A DNA stretch of 64,000 bases, taken from the NCBI GenBank assembly GCA_011033025.1, contig WFMF01000107.1:186001-250000 (forward strand), written 5' to 3'. How positions within the stretch are numbered: position 1 is the first letter of the stretch; every line of letters starts with the position of its first letter. The translations under genes and the position numbers were made by a program. Shown piece by piece: positions 23,143-35,601 of the stretch. The notes under the pieces were generated by a model. That model searched no databases. It was not told the origin of the DNA and saw only the letters and a program-made list of their open reading frames with translations. This stretch comes from Beroe forskalii. Taxonomy: Eukaryota > Ctenophora > Nuda > Beroida > Beroidae.

Positions 23143-26100
23143 GTAAATAAATAAATAAATAAAAGGATTTTGCCAATTGGGCAACACGATTCAATGCACA
23201 TCATTCTTCAAAACACTTAATCATTTGATTATGTACCTTGACATGGTACTCATAATTAACATATTCGATCAACTGTCATCATTGAAAATATGGTCTACAG
23301 GGTAACACATAGCATGCTATCACCATCAGCTTAGATACCGATAAAAACATTTGAATAATTTAAATGAAACAAGGTGTGCAATTAACCTATACATGCATAT
23401 AATATTCGATACATGCTATAAAAACGCTGTTGTACAATTATAAGAAATGACAATGATAAAAACCTCAATGAGAGTAAATATTTATGCCCTTTCGTTTTGC
23501 TATAAAAGGGTTATCAAGCAAAAATTTATTAAAAACCTCTTTATGGCGCAGGTAGTTAGGATTACCTTCGATTTTATCTATAATCAAAGACGAAACATGC
23601 CAGAAGTTGTCATCAGAACTTCCTAATGAAAAAGAATCATTTTTGAATCTATCTAAATTAATTTTAAAACTTATAACATTATCTGACAATTTAACATAAG
23701 GTGGCAGCTTATTCCAGTACATTTTGATTCTTTCAGGCAAAAACGATTGTCTAATTTTACAAATAGCACTTCCCACTGTGGGTTTGATCCTACTTAAAAT
23801 ATTGCCCTGATCGACCCATCTTAAAAATATTCTTTCCATAAGAAACCTTTCCTGTTGTCATTCTAAACGTTTCTATTAAGTCACCACGAATTCTTCTTTC
23901 ACCAAGGGTAGTCAATCCCATCATCTCCAATCGCTTGCTATAAGGCAAGAGCCCAATATCGTCAGCTAACCTAGTAAAACGCCTCTGTATGGATTCAAGT
24001 TCTAAAATAGTCCCCCAATTACCATGAGTAGCAGAGGGGCTCCAGATTTGCACGCAATACTCTAGTTTTGGTCTTATTATTGCCTTATAAATGCGAGCAA
24101 GAATTCTATAATCCCTGTTTATGACATTTCTTGAAATCCAACCAATAATCTTATTAGCATCTCTAATGCAAGACTTAATATTTGAGTCCCAACTTAATTC
24201 TTCACTCACTTGTAAACCTAAATCTTTCTCAGTTGCTACTTCATCTAATAAAATCCCATCCAAGAAGTAATGATAAAGAGGATTTCTATTGTAAGGTAAA
24301 TGCATAACATGGCACTTTTCAGGATTAAATCTTAGAAGCCAAGTAGATTCCCAATTTTCTAATAAATGCAAGTCTTCATTTACTAAATTGTTATCGCTGG
24401 CATTAGCTATCAACTTCAAATCATCTGCAAACAACTTAACAACATTAACAATTCCATCTGGCAGATCATTAATGAACAGTAGGAAAAGCAAAGGTCCTAG
24501 GACTGAACCCTGAGGGACCCCAGAAAGGACAGGTTTACTATTAGAATAACAGCCACGAACACAAGTTCTCATTGATCTGTCAGATAGAAAATCCCTTACT
24601 ATTTCAAGTATTTGACCATTCACTCCATAGTTTTCAAGCTTGGTAAGGAGGCGGTAATGAGGGACAGAATCAAAAGCCTTCCAAAAATCAAAATAAAAAA
24701 TGTCTACAGGGTACCCACATTCAAGCATTTCTAAAATAGAGTCAATAGTTTCAAGCAGATTAGACAAACATGATTTCCCCTCCAAAAAGCCATGCTGATT
24801 AATATTAATTTTACCTTCAACAATATTAAGAATATTTCTTCTCAAGAATTTTTCATAAATCTTACATAAGATGCATGTAAGTGACACAGGTCTGTAGTTC
24901 AATGGATCTAACTTTGAATCTTTTTTTTATGCAATGCTATTACATTAGCAGTTTTCCATATATGAGGCATCTTTCTCTGTTCAATACAAAAATTGTATAG
25001 TTTTGTCAAACATGCAACAAAATCAGTGTTATCAGCTAAGGACTTTAACAACTTAGGGTGTATATTATCAGGACCAAAACTCTTATAGATATTTATGTTT
25101 TTTAATTCTTTATAAACATCACTAACATCAATCATAATTTCATGATCCTTAATTTCTACATCATTGGAATAGCAACTTTGAGGAAGGGGTCCAAAAGGCT
25201 CATGCACAAATACTGAAGAAAAGGCTTCAGCAAAGCACTCAGCTGTCTCAAAGTCATTTGTTGTCATGGAACCAAGTTGCGCATCCTTCCTCAAGGTTGT
25301 AACAATTGATTTAACCTTACGCCGGTTACGAAGATAAGAGTAAAAAGCCTTCGAATTATGCTTTAAATCATTTGTTATGGTCTTCTCATACTTCAATTTT
25401 GCCTTAGTTTCTAAATCATCAAACTTTTGACTTTCATAAAGTGCAAGATTTAAGTTAGACATATTGGGAACTTCATCAAAAGAATTCCATGCCCTATACT
25501 TAGCTTTAAGAGCTCTTTTCATGGCTGAATTAATCCATGGCATGTTGTAGTTATCAACACTATCTATTCTAACAGGCTCAACCTGGGGCACTTGCTCAGT
25601 AATATTTATCAACTTGCCATGTATTTCATTCCACATTTCATCTACAGTTGCAAAACTCGAGTTTTTAATAGCATTCCAATCTACCTCAAAGACATTTTAA
25701 GAATTTCCTCAGGGTCAATTTTAGTCCATTTCCTTTTAACATCATCAACATCAAAGCAGTGTTTGTCTTTAGGTTGAGATAAGTTCATTGTAGCAATGAT
25801 AGAAACATGGTCACTCTTTCCAAGAGGCTGAGAAACATTAAATTCACTTATTAAGGAATCATCAGAACAAAAACTTGATCAATTGTTGATTCTTGGACAA
25901 TGTTGCCAACTTTCCTGCGACGAGTAACTTCATCAGTAATTAGCCAAGAAAATCCAGCATCATGAACTATTTCCAAAAAATCTTGTTGTAAGACAAAGTT
26001 TTTATTATTGGATTCTATAGGACCAACCACATTCCCAGAGGTCCAAGAGATGCCTGGGAAGTTGAAGTCTCCCAAAATCAATCTTTCAATATCTTCACCT

Positions 26101-26953
26101 GTAGAAGAAGACACTTTTGGAAGAAAAATAATCAAGAAATTTCTCATTCTGTTTCTCGTTTAATGAAGCTGATCTATATAAGCAAGCAATAAGTAACTTT
26201 CCAATATTGGTCCTAATGATAACAGAGACTGAATCTATCCCAGTATCATGACTTCCATCAATAACTTCTATGCTATTACGAACGTATATGACAGATCCAC
26301 CACCTTCACTTACAGACTTCTTTCTATTTTGGTCCTGTCAAGTTTGAAGTTTCTGTTACCAACAAAGCATCTGAAACCAGGTATAGTAATTTCAGCATCT
26401 TCAAGATCTTCACTGAAAAAGGTTTCAGTCACACATATAATATCGAGCTTTTGTGTCTCAGATAATAATTTAAGCTCTGAAATTTTTCTACAAAGATTAT
26501 TACCATTTGTATAGTAGATCTTGAGTTGTTCATTCTTTATTATGTGGTCATCATATTTTGACTGCTCACTTGATTCTTCTGCTGGATCAACTTCTCCCGT
26601 TGTTCCACTCGCTTTCTTCTCTCCTGTCGGGCAAAAAACTTAGCTTCTCTATCAGCATGACACAAATCCTCATTTATCCAGTGTTGGTCACATTTATATC
26701 CTTTGCCATCATTATGCCAAAATTTGGCTGTCTCAGCACTCTTGAGGACCACAACAAGAGGTCTAGGTTTGTTAGCACCATTCTCATCTTGTCTGACCCT
26801 TCCAGCTCTGAAACAAGTGGATATATCCCTCTGAGACATTTTCACCTTATCTGAACACAGATATTTGACGTCATGCACTGCTCTCTGCTCACCTAGAACA
26901 TTGGGAGGTGCTTCAGGTACATTTGATATCACCACATTCTTTATCTTCTTTTT
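23143..26953 (-). mobile_element. CR1-like LINE, 5'-truncated copy 1
   Basis: A minus-strand copy ends in a (TTTA)n tail at 23143-23163. It covers the whole ORF2 and the 3' third of ORF1, and similarity to the fuller copy at 37956-43090 stops abruptly at 26953. ORF2 contains endonuclease pieces (ILGDFNFPGISW), a reverse transcriptase with VPQGSVLGPLLFLLFINDL and the FADDLK active site, and a C-terminal region. It is split by small length changes relative to copy 2: two extra T at about 24921, a two-base loss at about 23802, and single-base homopolymer differences near 25690, 25870, 26118 and 26330. Base identity to copy 2 is otherwise very high, so the insertions are recent. Confidence 0.9.
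23790..25636 (-). pseudogene. LINE ORF2 (reverse transcriptase), copy 1, frame-broken
   Basis: The longest frames are 25636-24908 (linker and start of RT) and 24902-23790 (RT palm with FADD, thumb), separated by the T8 tract at 24921-24928 where copy 2 has T6. The last part of the protein continues in another frame to 23465 after a two-base loss. It encodes target-primed reverse transcription but cannot be active as written. Confidence 0.85.
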
Positions 26954-27803
26954 TAAAAATAGGTTTAAAAAATTTCTTCTCAACATTCAGTCATCAGGAC
27001 ATCCGGAGCACTGGGAATGTCAAAATATTAGTTTTGTAGTATGATGTTTTTTGGTGGTTTATTTACCTACAGCAGTTCTCACTAAAGGACTACTATGATT
27101 ATCAATTTGCATAATATTTTCATGTATTTCAGATCAACAGTTGAATATTGCTGCATTTTATAAGTACCTGTATTTGTATATATATGGAAGGGACTTATAC
27201 TCCAACTTAGGTGAACACAGGTTAATAACAGAACATGAACTGAATTGTGTTTTTAATGGTCATGACAACTATAATTAATCAGTTTAATTTTAGCTTTCAG
27301 TTAAATGATATTTACCATAATAGAGTTTGAGGTGTAGGTATTTCACTACACTAGCTTATTGTTTTTTAATAGTTTTTTGTGGTAGCAAGTTGGTAAATTT
27401 TTCCTGGGAAAACTGTTTTAAATTGTTAATATAGTTGTTGTACCAAAGGTGATACCCAAGTTTTCCACAAGTATTTCCTGTAGCCCACAACACAACTCTC
27501 TTTTTTTAGAAAATTTAATCATTATACCAACCACTTGCTACGTTTCCTGTTTACAATGGCAGGTTATGAAACCTGTTTATAATATCAAATTATACCTTAC
27601 TAGTTCTTTTTTATTTTATTATAAGCAGTTGTTTATTTTGGACCAGCATGGTAGGGTCCCCGTATCTTTTAATTTGTTATTATGATAATGGGCTGTCTGT
27701 CTCCTTTTTTTAATTTTAAATTATTACTTTATTAATTGCTAATTAAATGCTATGTCTCTCATCAACCAAGTATCCAACTATTTAAAATCACAATTGTTAT
27801 ATG
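26954..27803. other. Intergenic AT-rich spacer
   Basis: Lies between the truncation point of LINE copy 1 and the tail of the second LINE family. No coding or repeat feature is supported. Confidence 0.4.
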
Positions 27804-27804
27804 A

Positions 27805-27840
<36 letters not shown>

Positions 27841-30800
27841 GGTATTCAACCATCACTCTTCATAACATTTAACAAGAAACATTAGCTCCCATTAAAAAAC
27901 ACACCATCAAACACAGGTGTCCACTGTCTACTGTTCATTTCAATGAAATATAATTTAAAATATGAAATAGAGATTTTAAAAATTACATACTGAAAGATAA
28001 TATCGTCACCTTCAAATCAAAAGGTGATAACTCGAGTTATCACCTTTTCAAAAAAACCTTACCAAGTGATTCAGAATCTCATTGCGCACCCGTGAGTGAA
28101 ATTTTGAAGTGATTTGAGCAAAATCAGCAACAAAATTTTTTTAGAAAGTTTTGCCAAAAAGTTATAACCCGAGTTATTACCTCCTAAAAATAATTTGAAA
28201 TAATAAAATAAATTTTCTAGGGCTATAACTCAACATATCACCTTTGGTAAAAATAAAACAGTCCAAAATTCCGAAAAAGTTATAACTCCAGTTATAACCC
28301 TATTTTTGAAAGATTGTTTGCTTTTTTCTATTAATTTTCAGGTTATAACTTGAGTTATAACCAAGTTTGAAAGAAATTTTTCACATATTTAGGGTTCTCA
28401 ATTTGAGAAATAAGAAATTGTAAGAATGTTTTATTAAGTACTATAATGGGCCTCTGTTGTATCAAAGAGTTGTCTAGGAAATCTAAAAATACCTATGATA
28501 GTAATTTCATAGTAGGTACTAACAGTATATGGAAGTTTTTATTGACATGCTTTCATGAGCATTGACCAGCAATAATATACAAGTATCGAGGTGAAACATT
28601 ACTTTTCAGTGCCAACAGTTCATTTTGACAAATTGGTGTATGACATAGTTATGCAATTCCCAAATTATTTCCATTATTGTGTCACCCATCTGTTTTAAAA
28701 TTGAGTACCTGTGAACAATGTAGTGATTGATGATTAGGGTACTATTGCTCTAACCTCTATTACTCAAATATTTTTGCCTTATTTGAATCTGCAAGTTAGA
28801 AATTACTAATAGGAAATTCAAGAAGCAACGATTTCATTTCTAGATGAATGGATGATTAGCTGATTTGGAGGATTCTTTTTTCTGATTTAATCAATTGGAA
28901 TGGCATAGGTTGTAATAATAAGATGACCACAGTGGTATCATAAAGCGTGGATTTGATGAGGAGCAATAGTATTTCCAGTAATCAAGTCGAGATCATTTTG
29001 GAATTTCTTCATCATCATGTATCACAAAAATGTAAAATATTAATAGACTTTTGCATTAATCAAAAAATCTAACAACGGGGCCAACTCGGCCAAAATCTAA
29101 TTGACACCATTGATGGTACAGGTCATTTATTAACCATGATAAGAACCACATATCTGACCGAAAACATACGATTTTATGCCTATGGTTGTCAGTTTGTTAA
29201 ATAAAAATTGTCTTAATTTCTTGGCCATTCTTCACAAAACAAAGTAATGAGTAAAACTGGTAGATGTAAATTGTAAAGTGGTATTTTTGTGACTGATAAA
29301 AGGACTGTGTTAATCAATGAAGCACGGAGTTTGCTCAAGACATGATGATATTGTTGATTTAAATGGTGTTTAGTGTTTTACTTCCATACTTTCTGAATAG
29401 TTTGCAATTTTAAGCAGACATGTCAATGTTTTATGCTAGTATGGTACATAGTACTACTGAAAAGTAGTTTGATGAACTCACACAAATAGCTAGATAGCAG
29501 CCACAATTTGATTTGAAACTTAACTTTAGGGTGCAAAATAGTTGTGAACAGTATCATAAAAAGAGGCTAAAATAATAGAGCTATTTTTTGCTTTCCTTAT
29601 TAAAATCACTACAGAGGCGCTTAAAATCGTGAAATTTCGTAATGATGTCATTAAATTTCATGAAACTTTATAATTTTATTGTTTTGAAAATAAAATGTTT
29701 GAACCGAAGAGAATAAAAAGGATGGCGTCTTCAAATATCAGTTTTGAAATAATTCAAGAACATTTTGATATCTTGAAATGGAATTTAAGGCAATAAGGTG
29801 ATAACTCAATGTAATTTATGATAATACTTGTTTTTAGTAGGAGAAAAAGTAATCTTAAAAGGTTATAATTAGAGATATCACCCTTCAAATTATTTTTGTA
29901 AATTAAAGTTTCGAATTAAAGGTGATAACCGTCAATTTTTTCAGGTAATTACCACCTGTAATTAATTAGGTGGGACATCGGGAGGAGGAAACATTATCTG
30001 ATCATACTACATTATTTCATACTATTTAGGAAACCAAAACTTGAGAAAATTTGACCATTAGTTTTGAAGAAAATCAGTTTTTTTCGATTATCTCAAAACT
30101 ATACTTTTCAAGTTATCACCTTTTGATTTGAAGGTGACGATATGATCTGTGATAGAAAACATTCTAGACTCTTAGAAACAATCCCTGATGTTGATTCCTT
30201 TTCTCTTAGCCACAAATGGATTATTTTTTAAATATTGATTAAATTTTTCCTTATTAGACAGATAATTATTCCTTCTATCTTTTCTAACACCTAGTTAGAA
30301 AACATACCAAAAGTTGTTTGGACTAATAGTACATGTCCCTCTTATAGCACTCTAAACTAGTTTTTGAAAATGTCAAATAGTTGAAGCATCCCTTGCATAT
30401 TTGGGTAGATTCCAAAACCTCTAACCCTTTCTAAAATAAAGTTATTTAGTTCATTCTATCAATATCTTTAGAATAAGACACACTCTTATGCTTATAAGTT
30501 AATAAATTCCTCCTACTTCTACCACATTTAAACAAGTCTTGACAATACTGAAACTTTATTGCTAACAACCTTAAAAGTTTCAATTAGATCCCCCTTATCC
30601 TTCTGCCTCTGCCAATGTAGTGAGATTCAATCCATCAAGCCGCTCACTGTAGGGAAGTGTACCTATGCCATTTATTGTCTGGTGAAATGCTGGACACCTT
30701 CCAGCTCCAAGATGGTACCCCAGTTCCCATGAAGAGGCAGAGACCAAAGCTGAAACACAGTACTCAAGCTTTGGTCGGATAAGAGCTTTATAGATTCTCA

Positions 30801-31288
30801 ACATTATATCAATGTCTGCAACACAACGATTTACTTATCCAAGCAATAGTTCTATTAGCATCCTTAATACACTTGGTTGATATTACTTCCCAAAGTAAGT
30901 CGTTTTTCATTTAAAAACACCTAAGTCCTTTCTAAGCAAGTTTCTTCAAGGATCTTATTATCTAATTTATACTCATTTCTAGATTATCATTCAATTCAAT
31001 GTGCATGACTTTGCATTTTTCTGTGTTGAACTCAAAAGCCAAGTTTTCTTCCCAGTTCTCAAGTGATTTCAACCATATTAGTATCATCACTTAGCAGCAT
31101 TTGCAAAAACTTTTTAAAAATCATAAAATTTTTGTGACATTTTTTTATTCCATTAGGTAAGTCGAAAGTAAAGTACAAAAAGCAAGGGGCCCAAAACGGG
31201 TCCCTGTGGTAAACCCGATTTTACAATCTTTTTGAAAATAGAATATTCTCCCTTAAGGGTAGAGCAATAAAAAATGGAAAAGGGAAGA
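27804..31288 (-). mobile_element. Second LINE family, decayed copy split by an insertion
   Basis: An (AAAT)n tail at 27804-27834 is followed by ATTTATGGTATTCAACCATCACTCTTC, closely matching the 3' end of the fragment at 51035. Similarity resumes after the inserted element, from about 30150 to the gap, with C-terminal ORF2 sequence (RIYKALIRPKLEYCV at about 30770) and RT remnants (GTRFGPLAF-like) near 31180. Many frameshifts make it an old copy. The 5' part is lost in the scaffold gap. Confidence 0.7.
27996..30145. mobile_element. 2.1-kb TIR element rich in GGTNATAACTCGAGTTATNACC palindromes
   Basis: Terminal repeats of at least 33 bp (from 28000 inward and from about 30138 inward) begin ATATCGTCACCTTCAAATCA. 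Next to the left TIR is a perfect 30-bp palindrome (28019-28048) centred on CTCGAG. Degenerate versions recur near 28155, 28285, 28345, 29810, 29875, 29935 and 30110, clustered in the two ends. The middle (28500-29700) is AT-rich without an ORF. The element interrupts the 3' region of a LINE, which dates it as younger than that copy. Confidence 0.7.
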
Positions 31289-31388
31289 NNNNNNNNNNNN
31301 NNNNNNNNNNNNNNNNNNNNNNNNNNNNNNNNNNNNNNNNNNNNNNNNNNNNNNNNNNNNNNNNNNNNNNNNNNNNNNNNNNNNNNNN
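31289..31388. other. Scaffold gap (100 N)
   Basis: Exactly 100 undetermined bases, the usual placeholder for a gap of unknown size. It cuts off the 5' part of the AGXT2 gene and the 5' part of the neighbouring LINE, so sequences on the two sides need not be adjacent in the genome. Confidence 0.99.
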
Positions 31389-32099
31389 CTGGGAGGGGTG
31401 TCAGCAGGGATACAGCCCCCCATAGGGTACTATAAGGAGGTCTTCGAGATCACCAAGTCTTACGGAGGTCTGAACATCATGGACGAGGTTCAGTCTGGGT
31501 TCGGGAGGTTGGGCACCCACTTCTGGGGCTTTGAGTATCACGGAGTTACCCCTGACATTGTGACAGCAGCTAAAAGCATCGGTAATGGACATCCTCTGGC
31601 CATGTGCATCACTCGACCTGAGATAGCTGAGGCCTTCGCCAACAGCTCCTTCCACATTAACACCTTTGGAGGGAATGCGGTGGGATGCGCCACGGGTCTT
31701 GCTACCCTGAAAGCTATTGATGAGGACGGGCTGATGGAGAACAGTCATGTTGTTGGGACCCACATTATGGAAGGATTGATACAACTCCAGCAGAAACACG
31801 AGGTCTTGGGTGATATCAGAGGGAAAGGACTCTTCATAGCCATCGAGTTTGTGGAGTCAAGGAGCACATTGAAACCCCTCCCTAACTACCATCTCAATGC
31901 CATAGTGGAGAGGGTGAAGGACCTTGGTGTTATCATTGGTAAAGGCGGGGTCTATGCTAACTGCTGTAGGATTCAGCCTCCCATGTGTATTACCAAGGAG
32001 GACGGGGACTTTACGTTAGCTGTGCTTGATAGGGCTCTGACTGAATATTCACAGGGACAGTTGAATGTGGAATCCTTCAATCCTAATCCGGCAAAATAG
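31389..32099 (+). CDS. AGXT2: Alanine-glyoxylate aminotransferase 2, C-terminal part
   Basis: An open frame from the gap to a TAG stop gives 236 residues (first Met at 31398 is internal). It contains the class-III aminotransferase core: IMDEVQSGFGRLG (the Asp that contacts the PLP pyridine nitrogen), TAAKSIGNGHPL (the PLP Schiff-base lysine), then HINTFGGNAVGCATGLATL and DIRGKGLFIAIEFV. Known family role: mitochondrial transfer of amino groups to glyoxylate or pyruvate, including from beta-aminoisobutyrate and dimethylarginines. The first half, with the substrate-site and glycine-rich PLP regions, lies in or beyond the gap. No intron interrupts these 711 bp, unlike neighbouring genes, so a long last exon or a retrocopy are both possible; the frame is clean. 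A polyadenylation signal is at 32356-32361. Confidence 0.88.
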   Translation: MGGVSAGIQPPIGYYKEVFEITKSYGGLNIMDEVQSGFGRLGTHFWGFEYHGVTPDIVTAAKSIGNGHPLAMCITRPEIAEAFANSSFHINTFGGNAVGCATGLATLKAIDEDGLMENSHVVGTHIMEGLIQLQQKHEVLGDIRGKGLFIAIEFVESRSTLKPLPNYHLNAIVERVKDLGVIIGKGGVYANCCRIQPPMCITKEDGDFTLAVLDRALTEYSQGQLNVESFNPNPAK

Positions 32100-32355
32100 A
32101 TGCGATTTCCTATTTTAAACCTTATTTTTAATTTGTTTTGAATTTTGAAAAGTAATGCAATAATATTATGTTCAAATGTTAATATGTCAGAAATTATACC
32201 AGTGATGCTTGGATTGTTTTTGACACCACCGTAATTTGTTTTTCACGAGGGATTATCGTTTTATGTTTTGATGATTTGATAAGTTGATGAATGTTCACAT
32301 GAAGATTTGTAATTCACATGACTACAAGACGATATTGATATATTGAATAATGTGA

Positions 32356-32361
32356 AATAAA
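32356..32361 (+). terminator. Polyadenylation signal AATAAA for AGXT2
   Basis: Canonical hexamer 257 bp after the AGXT2 stop codon, on the same strand. Inferred from position only. Confidence 0.55.
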
Positions 32362-33236
32362 ACAATTCAATACTGTATAATATATCGTTAATTAACTCAT
32401 TGATTAAGCTAAAAACATAAGCTTCAATATTTCTTCAGAATATTTATTGGGTGAACTTTACGATTTCATTTCTTTTGTGTCGATGATTTTTTTAAATTTT
32501 AAATATTTATGGATATGAATTATAGAATATTTTCATTTCTAGAAAAATTTGGGTCTTTCTTGACTGGAAATGTATGAAATGAAAGTTAATTTATTGAAAT
32601 CTTAATTAACTTGTTGATTACTGACCTTACAAAGTTACAACTTGAACGGTCTGTGAAATATCCATAGCAAGAATTCAGTTTGGCCTATTGTCCGCAAAAG
32701 CTCCCACAATTTGAGAATTCCCTGACGTTCAAATCCATTGTCGGGCCGGCCTACTAATACTAGAAGGAGAATGGGCCTGCGAGGGCCCAGGCGGCCCAGG
32801 AGAGGGAGCTACTGGCTGAGGCAAGTGCTCCCGGCTGAGATGAGAGTCCTGTTGACCGTTACCCCCCGGAGCCGGCCAGTTTACCGTGTCTTATGCACAC
32901 TGAACTTATCTTGAACTATGTTCATTCCTCAACACATCCTCCAACCCCACTATCCCTGAAACTACGCTCTTTTTTGCTCCAAAATATTAGAAGAACAGAG
33001 TTTTCAATTTGAATATAAATTGCATAAAATCTGAATTAAACCAGAATTTTCAATTTGATTTAAGTTAGAAAAGTTAATCTGAATTGAATGAGATAGAATC
33101 TGAATAGCACCCTCTCTCTTCCTAGATTTTAGGATGGGATAGAATCTCAATAAAACCCCTCTCTTGTTAGATTTTAGGATGAGATAGAATCTCAATAGAA
33201 CCCCTCTCTCGTTAGATTTTAGGATGAGATGAGGAG
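32362..33236. repeat. Intergenic with GC-rich block and about 50-bp minisatellite
   Basis: 32740-32890 is a GC-rich island in AT-rich DNA (GGGCCTGCGAGGGCCCAGG) of unknown origin. 33080-33230 holds three copies of a roughly 50-bp unit containing CCCTCTCTNGTTAGATTTTAGGATGAGATAGAATCTCAATA. The last copy runs into the first coding exon of MITD1: GATGAGATGAGGAGATGG is the repeat's edge and includes its ATG. Confidence 0.55.
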
Positions 33237-34858
33237 ATGGATATGTTGGATGAAGCAGAGCAGACACTAAACGCTGGACGGGTTAAGGATGAGGAGGGGA
33301 AATTCGCAGAGGCTTTCGCTCTCTACCAACATGGCCTGGAGAAACTCATGGAAAAGTTAAAACGTGCGTGTTTTAATCACACATGCGTTACACTTACTTA
33401 AATGAAATTAAATTTACTAAGCAGCTTCTATTAGCCATGGTACATGATATTTCAGTGAAAATCTTGTCAAATGTTCATTATGTCACTGATATGACTGAAA
33501 GTGTTGAGTTGGTTTAACGTAATTCGTTTAACTGTCCATTATTATTGGTTTAATGAACTCGGTGTGTATTTTCAGAGCCCATGTCCTCGGAGAAGAAGGA
33601 ATATTACAAGAACATCATCACAGATTACATGGCCAGAGCTGAAGTCATCAAGAAGAAGAAAGACACCGGTGAGTTTAAATTTCACAGTTCGGAACTAATC
33701 TTTTTAATTCAGTGAAGATCTTACTCTGTATCTGCAAAGTAAGAATTAACTATTGAACTGCAAATACCTTGTATCTTGCTTTGTTGTATGCAAGTAATAA
33801 CAGCAGGAAATCTTTATCATTAACCTTACCCTCTTCCACTTTCAGCCACAGAACCTCTGGTACAAGAGATCAGGATTCAGAACGAAGACACGGGTTGGAC
33901 CTTCCGTAGGATCCTCGCTAAACCCATGGCAGACTCGCCCACCCACATTAGGATACAAGACCCTTACCTCCACGCTAGACATCAGGTGACAGGCTTTAAT
34001 GGATATTGTATGCAGTTTGGTTGATAGCAAAGTAAACCAATGGGACACCAATTTAGTGATCCTGCAACTCACACCACATTTTAAGATCAAAACGATCCAT
34101 TTGATTTAAATTAAACTCTTTTATTGCTCCCCATTTCACGTACACTGTTTCAAGTTCGGGTGTTGTGTTAACTGTTGCAGGTGGTTAGTTAGCTAACTTG
34201 GTGGCCCTGTGTGAACTCTTCGCAACCCTCTCCTCTATCTCTCACATCAGAGTCATCACCAGAGCAGCACCAACCGTAAGGAAAAACCTTTTTCGTCTTT
34301 TTAGTTCGTTATATTCAAATACAATTTTAATGCTATATTGCTCAAATCATGAAGAAATTAGTTGTTTATGATCCAGTTTGGCTGAATGGCTGATGTCATT
34401 TTCTAAAACTTAGCACTTTTCAGAGTGAACAGAAATCGATGCAACAGAAGTGCATGCGAGACCTAGGGCAGAGTCTGTCTGAGAAGAATATAACCCTTGT
34501 AACAAACTACTCAGAAACCTTGCATGACAGAGAGGTAACTCGAAGCAAGTCTTAAAATCAGCGGATTGTCGATTCAATAATAGGAAAAAATGCGCATTCT
34601 CGTGAATACCTATGAGACATATTGATTCGACCGATGTCAATCAGTCATACCCAATTAAATATTTACTTTTCAATGATTCACTGATCCCCTTATTTTCTTC
34701 AGATCCGGTTTAAGAACGATAACAACGTCATCTGGGTGGTCATAATGGGCCGAGGCTTGGATATCTACAAGAAACTACCGAGTTGGTTCCATCTGGGAGC
34801 TACGGATTACCAGTACAGGAAATGTCACGAAGTTACCATAACTCTGACCCGGGGATGA
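33237..34858 (+). CDS. MITD1: MIT domain-containing protein 1
   Basis: Six GT-AG exons: 33237-33363, 33576-33668, 33846-33985, 34189-34275, 34424-34534, 34703-34858. They join in phase to 237 residues (human MITD1 is 249). Residues about 1-75 form the MIT three-helix domain that binds ESCRT-III tails (FAEAFALYQHGLEKLMEKL, EYYKNIITDYMARAEVIKKK). The rest is the phospholipase-D-like MITD1 C-terminal domain (IRIQNEDTGWTFRRIL, HIRIQDPYLHARHQ, LHDREIRF, IMGRGLDIYKK, RKCHEVTI). Known role: ESCRT-dependent stabilisation of the midbody in cytokinesis. The ATG follows an acceptor-like TTTTAG at 33227-33232, so an upstream exon cannot be excluded. The exon 4 acceptor is TTAG at 34185-34188, chosen because it restores the HQ-LANLVALCE reading. 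Confidence 0.93.
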
Positions 34859-35304
34859 TGGATTTGAGACTTGTCAAATTTGAAATTGCAGTCGCTATTA
34901 TACTTCGAGAATTCGAACTCCGTGTCCAAAGAATCAAATCACCATTAATATTAAACGCGATCAGAGTTAAAATGTTTTATACTAGAGCTAGTTCTTTCGA
35001 TTTGTTTTCATAGACTTAGTCTTGGGAACTAATCATATTTTGATACTATTATTAAAGTTCGCCTTGAGCAACAATTTCTATTTCCCGTTCTTATTAAGAA
35101 AGTTCGATATGTGATGTATATAATTTTAGTTTTGATTTCTATTGACTTGAATTAACTCAATTGTTTAAATGGCTTCTGCATTGATTTCCTACCTCAAAAT
35201 CATTTCCCAAAATAACTTAAAAGTCACAAGTCACGCATGATAACATAACATGCTCATTGTTGCGTTTAAATAACCTTCATCGTGTTCAAACAAGATATTG
35301 GTTA

Positions 35305-35346
35305 AATAAAGAAAATAACTTTTGCTCCAAATTTCCTTATTTTATT
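35305..35346. terminator. Convergent polyadenylation signals
   Basis: AATAAA on the plus strand at 35305-35310 suits MITD1. AATAAA on the minus strand (35346-35341) suits the membrane-protein gene. They lie 31 bp apart, so the two transcripts probably abut or overlap at their 3' ends (inference). Confidence 0.5.
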
Positions 35347-35399
35347 TTAGCGTTTCATAAGAAATTAAAACTTAAGAACCATGAAATGCCCAGATAATT

Positions 35400-35560
35400 A
35401 ATTAAAATGGAGTTGACCACACTCCTGGATCATCAGCCGGGTCAGATCCGCGGCAGTGGGACCTCTGGAAAACCAGAGGCTGGCACAAAGAGGCTTACCA
35501 GTCCTCCCCCCACTGTGGCCCCTGGCGAACCAGGGACCGTTATAAAATCGTAAAATATGG
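35400..35560. repeat. GC-rich hairpin segment between convergent genes
   Basis: A GC-rich block with paired motifs (CCTCTGG-AAAA-CCAGAGG at 35461-35478; CCCCTGGCGAACCAGGGA at 35519-35536). It lies in the 3' UTR of the membrane-protein gene. A SINE fragment is possible, but no family is recognised. Confidence 0.4.
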
Positions 35561-35601
35561 TGGATAAAATCGTGGAAAGTGGTGGTAGAAATGTCGTCAT
35601 T

